Source: Stenotrophomonas sepilia
GTDB lineage: Bacteria > Pseudomonadota > Gammaproteobacteria > Xanthomonadales > Xanthomonadaceae
Direction of reading: 5' to 3'
Assembly (NCBI RefSeq): GCF_003244875.1
Contig: NZ_LXXZ01000034.1
Location: 1 to 41,031 of the forward strand
Length of the DNA stretch: 41,031 nt
Positions 40,631 to 41,031 of the stretch are shown here, piece after piece. Each line of letters begins with the position of its first letter. The first letter of the stretch is position 1. The position numbers were made by a program, and so were the translations under genes. Under the pieces are notes generated by a model. That model saw only the letters and a program-made list of their open reading frames with translations. It was not told the DNA's origin and did no database searches.

Positions 40631-41031
40631 TCCTGATCGGTCAACAGGAACGGGTGCTGATCGTCGGCCCCACCGAAGCCCACCACTGCCTGCGCTGCCA
40701 GACCGAAACCGAATTCGCCCCGCAGCTGCGCTACAAAATGGCGCGCATCGACCTGCTGTTCGGCTTCACCTACCAGCGCCGCTACGAACTGGCCTGTACC
40801 CGTTGCGAGCACGGCTGGGTGCTGGATACCGAGACCATGGACCAGCAGCTGGGTGGGGTGCCGATCCCGTGGCGGCACCGCTTCGGCCTGCCGTTGATGC
40901 TGGTGGTGGTGGCGGGGGTTGGGGGTGGGTGTTGTACACATCTGAACGCTCCGACGAATAGGGAGGGGCTGCTTTCTGTCGGTCCGCTCCTATTAAACAC
41001 AAGAATCACAAGGCGAAACCGTAAGAAGAAC
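40627..41031 (+). CDS. Zinc-ribbon protein, truncated by the window edge
   Basis: The start of a small protein, translationally coupled to the S41 peptidase gene (ATGA). About 98 residues look genuine. Two CxxC pairs (CLRC near residue 21 and CTRC near 57) form a zinc-ribbon, and then comes a hydrophobic segment (FGLPLMLVVVAG) that looks like the start of a membrane helix. No stop codon is reached before the edge. From about 40925 the bases match a sequencing adapter, so the apparent last ~36 codons (including the Cys pair GCC and the Arg/Lys-rich end) are probably not part of the real protein. Function unknown. Confidence 0.7.
   Translation, partial: MILIGQQERVLIVGPTEAHHCLRCQTETEFAPQLRYKMARIDLLFGFTYQRRYELACTRCEHGWVLDTETMDQQLGGVPIPWRHRFGLPLMLVVVAGVGGGCCTHLNAPTNREGLLSVGPLLLNTRITRRNRKKN
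40925..41031. other. Likely Illumina Nextera adapter read-through (assembly artefact)
   Basis: Bases 40925-40943 match the 19-bp Tn5 mosaic end in 14 positions, including an unbroken tacacatct. The following ctgaacgctccgacga differs from the i5-side adapter ctgacgctgccgacga by one insertion and one deletion. Then atagggag differs by one base from the reverse complement of index S502 (atagagag), and the next 32 bases align in about 18 positions to the flow-cell P5 end up to cattaaa/tattaaa. The order and spacing of all four blocks agree with the adapter. Confidence 0.8.

Noticed and set aside
1..41031. CRISPR array, prophage, integron or insertion sequence
   Set aside because: No regularly spaced direct repeats, integrase, transposase or phage genes were seen. 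The repeats present are REP-type palindromes, and no REP-associated transposase gene lies in the window.

Overview
The window is a GC-rich (about two-thirds G+C) chromosomal segment from a gammaproteobacterium of the Xanthomonadaceae, almost certainly the Stenotrophomonas maltophilia group. The evidence is the gene content, the TonB/N-acetylglucosamine (GlcNAc) locus of the xanthomonad type, and at least a dozen short palindromes that begin with GTAG, which match the SMAG (Stenotrophomonas maltophilia GTAG) REP family. It holds 33 protein genes (one cut by the right edge) and no rRNA, tRNA, CRISPR array, prophage or insertion sequence.

Layout. 1-559 is gene-free but holds a perfect FNR/Anr-type box, a run of hairpins and a promoter for the first gene. 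560-7954 is a cell-wall and lipoate block: mltB, rlpA, dacC, a leftward LpxR-like lipid A deacylase, then ybeD-lipB-lipA. 8233-13410 holds the tail-specific protease prc, a DUF2242-type lipoprotein, an unrecognised exported protein and a short-form 6-phosphogluconate dehydrogenase. 13595-15197 has a Gfo/Idh/MocA oxidoreductase and a BON-domain protein. 15429-19199 is a compact signalling operon: membrane histidine kinase, single-domain receiver, and a receiver-kinase-receiver hybrid. 19280-23025 has an Anbu proteasome-like protease, folK, a PTR1-type pteridine reductase, a MidA/NDUFAF7-type methyltransferase and a VanZ-like protein.

23144-35462 is a coherent GlcNAc/chitooligosaccharide utilisation locus. 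To the left run a hexokinase (likely GlcNAc kinase), a TonB-dependent receptor and a GH20 beta-N-acetylhexosaminidase. To the right run nagP, nagR, nagB-II, nagA and nagX. The 375-bp divergent region between the arms carries two TGACA-type dyads, likely NagR operators, and a third, different perfect palindrome. Inferred path: oligosaccharides cross the outer membrane through the receptor, GH20 releases GlcNAc in the periplasm, NagP imports it, the kinase phosphorylates it, and NagA and NagB-II convert it to fructose 6-phosphate.

35725-38634 is a large autotransporter. It is followed by a small unrecognised gene, an unusually structured 415-bp intergenic region, an S41-type peptidase, and a zinc-ribbon protein that runs off the right edge. 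The last ~107 bases (40925-41031) do not look genomic: they align, with errors, to the Illumina Nextera i5-side adapter. The right edge is therefore probably a contig end and the tail of the last gene an artefact.
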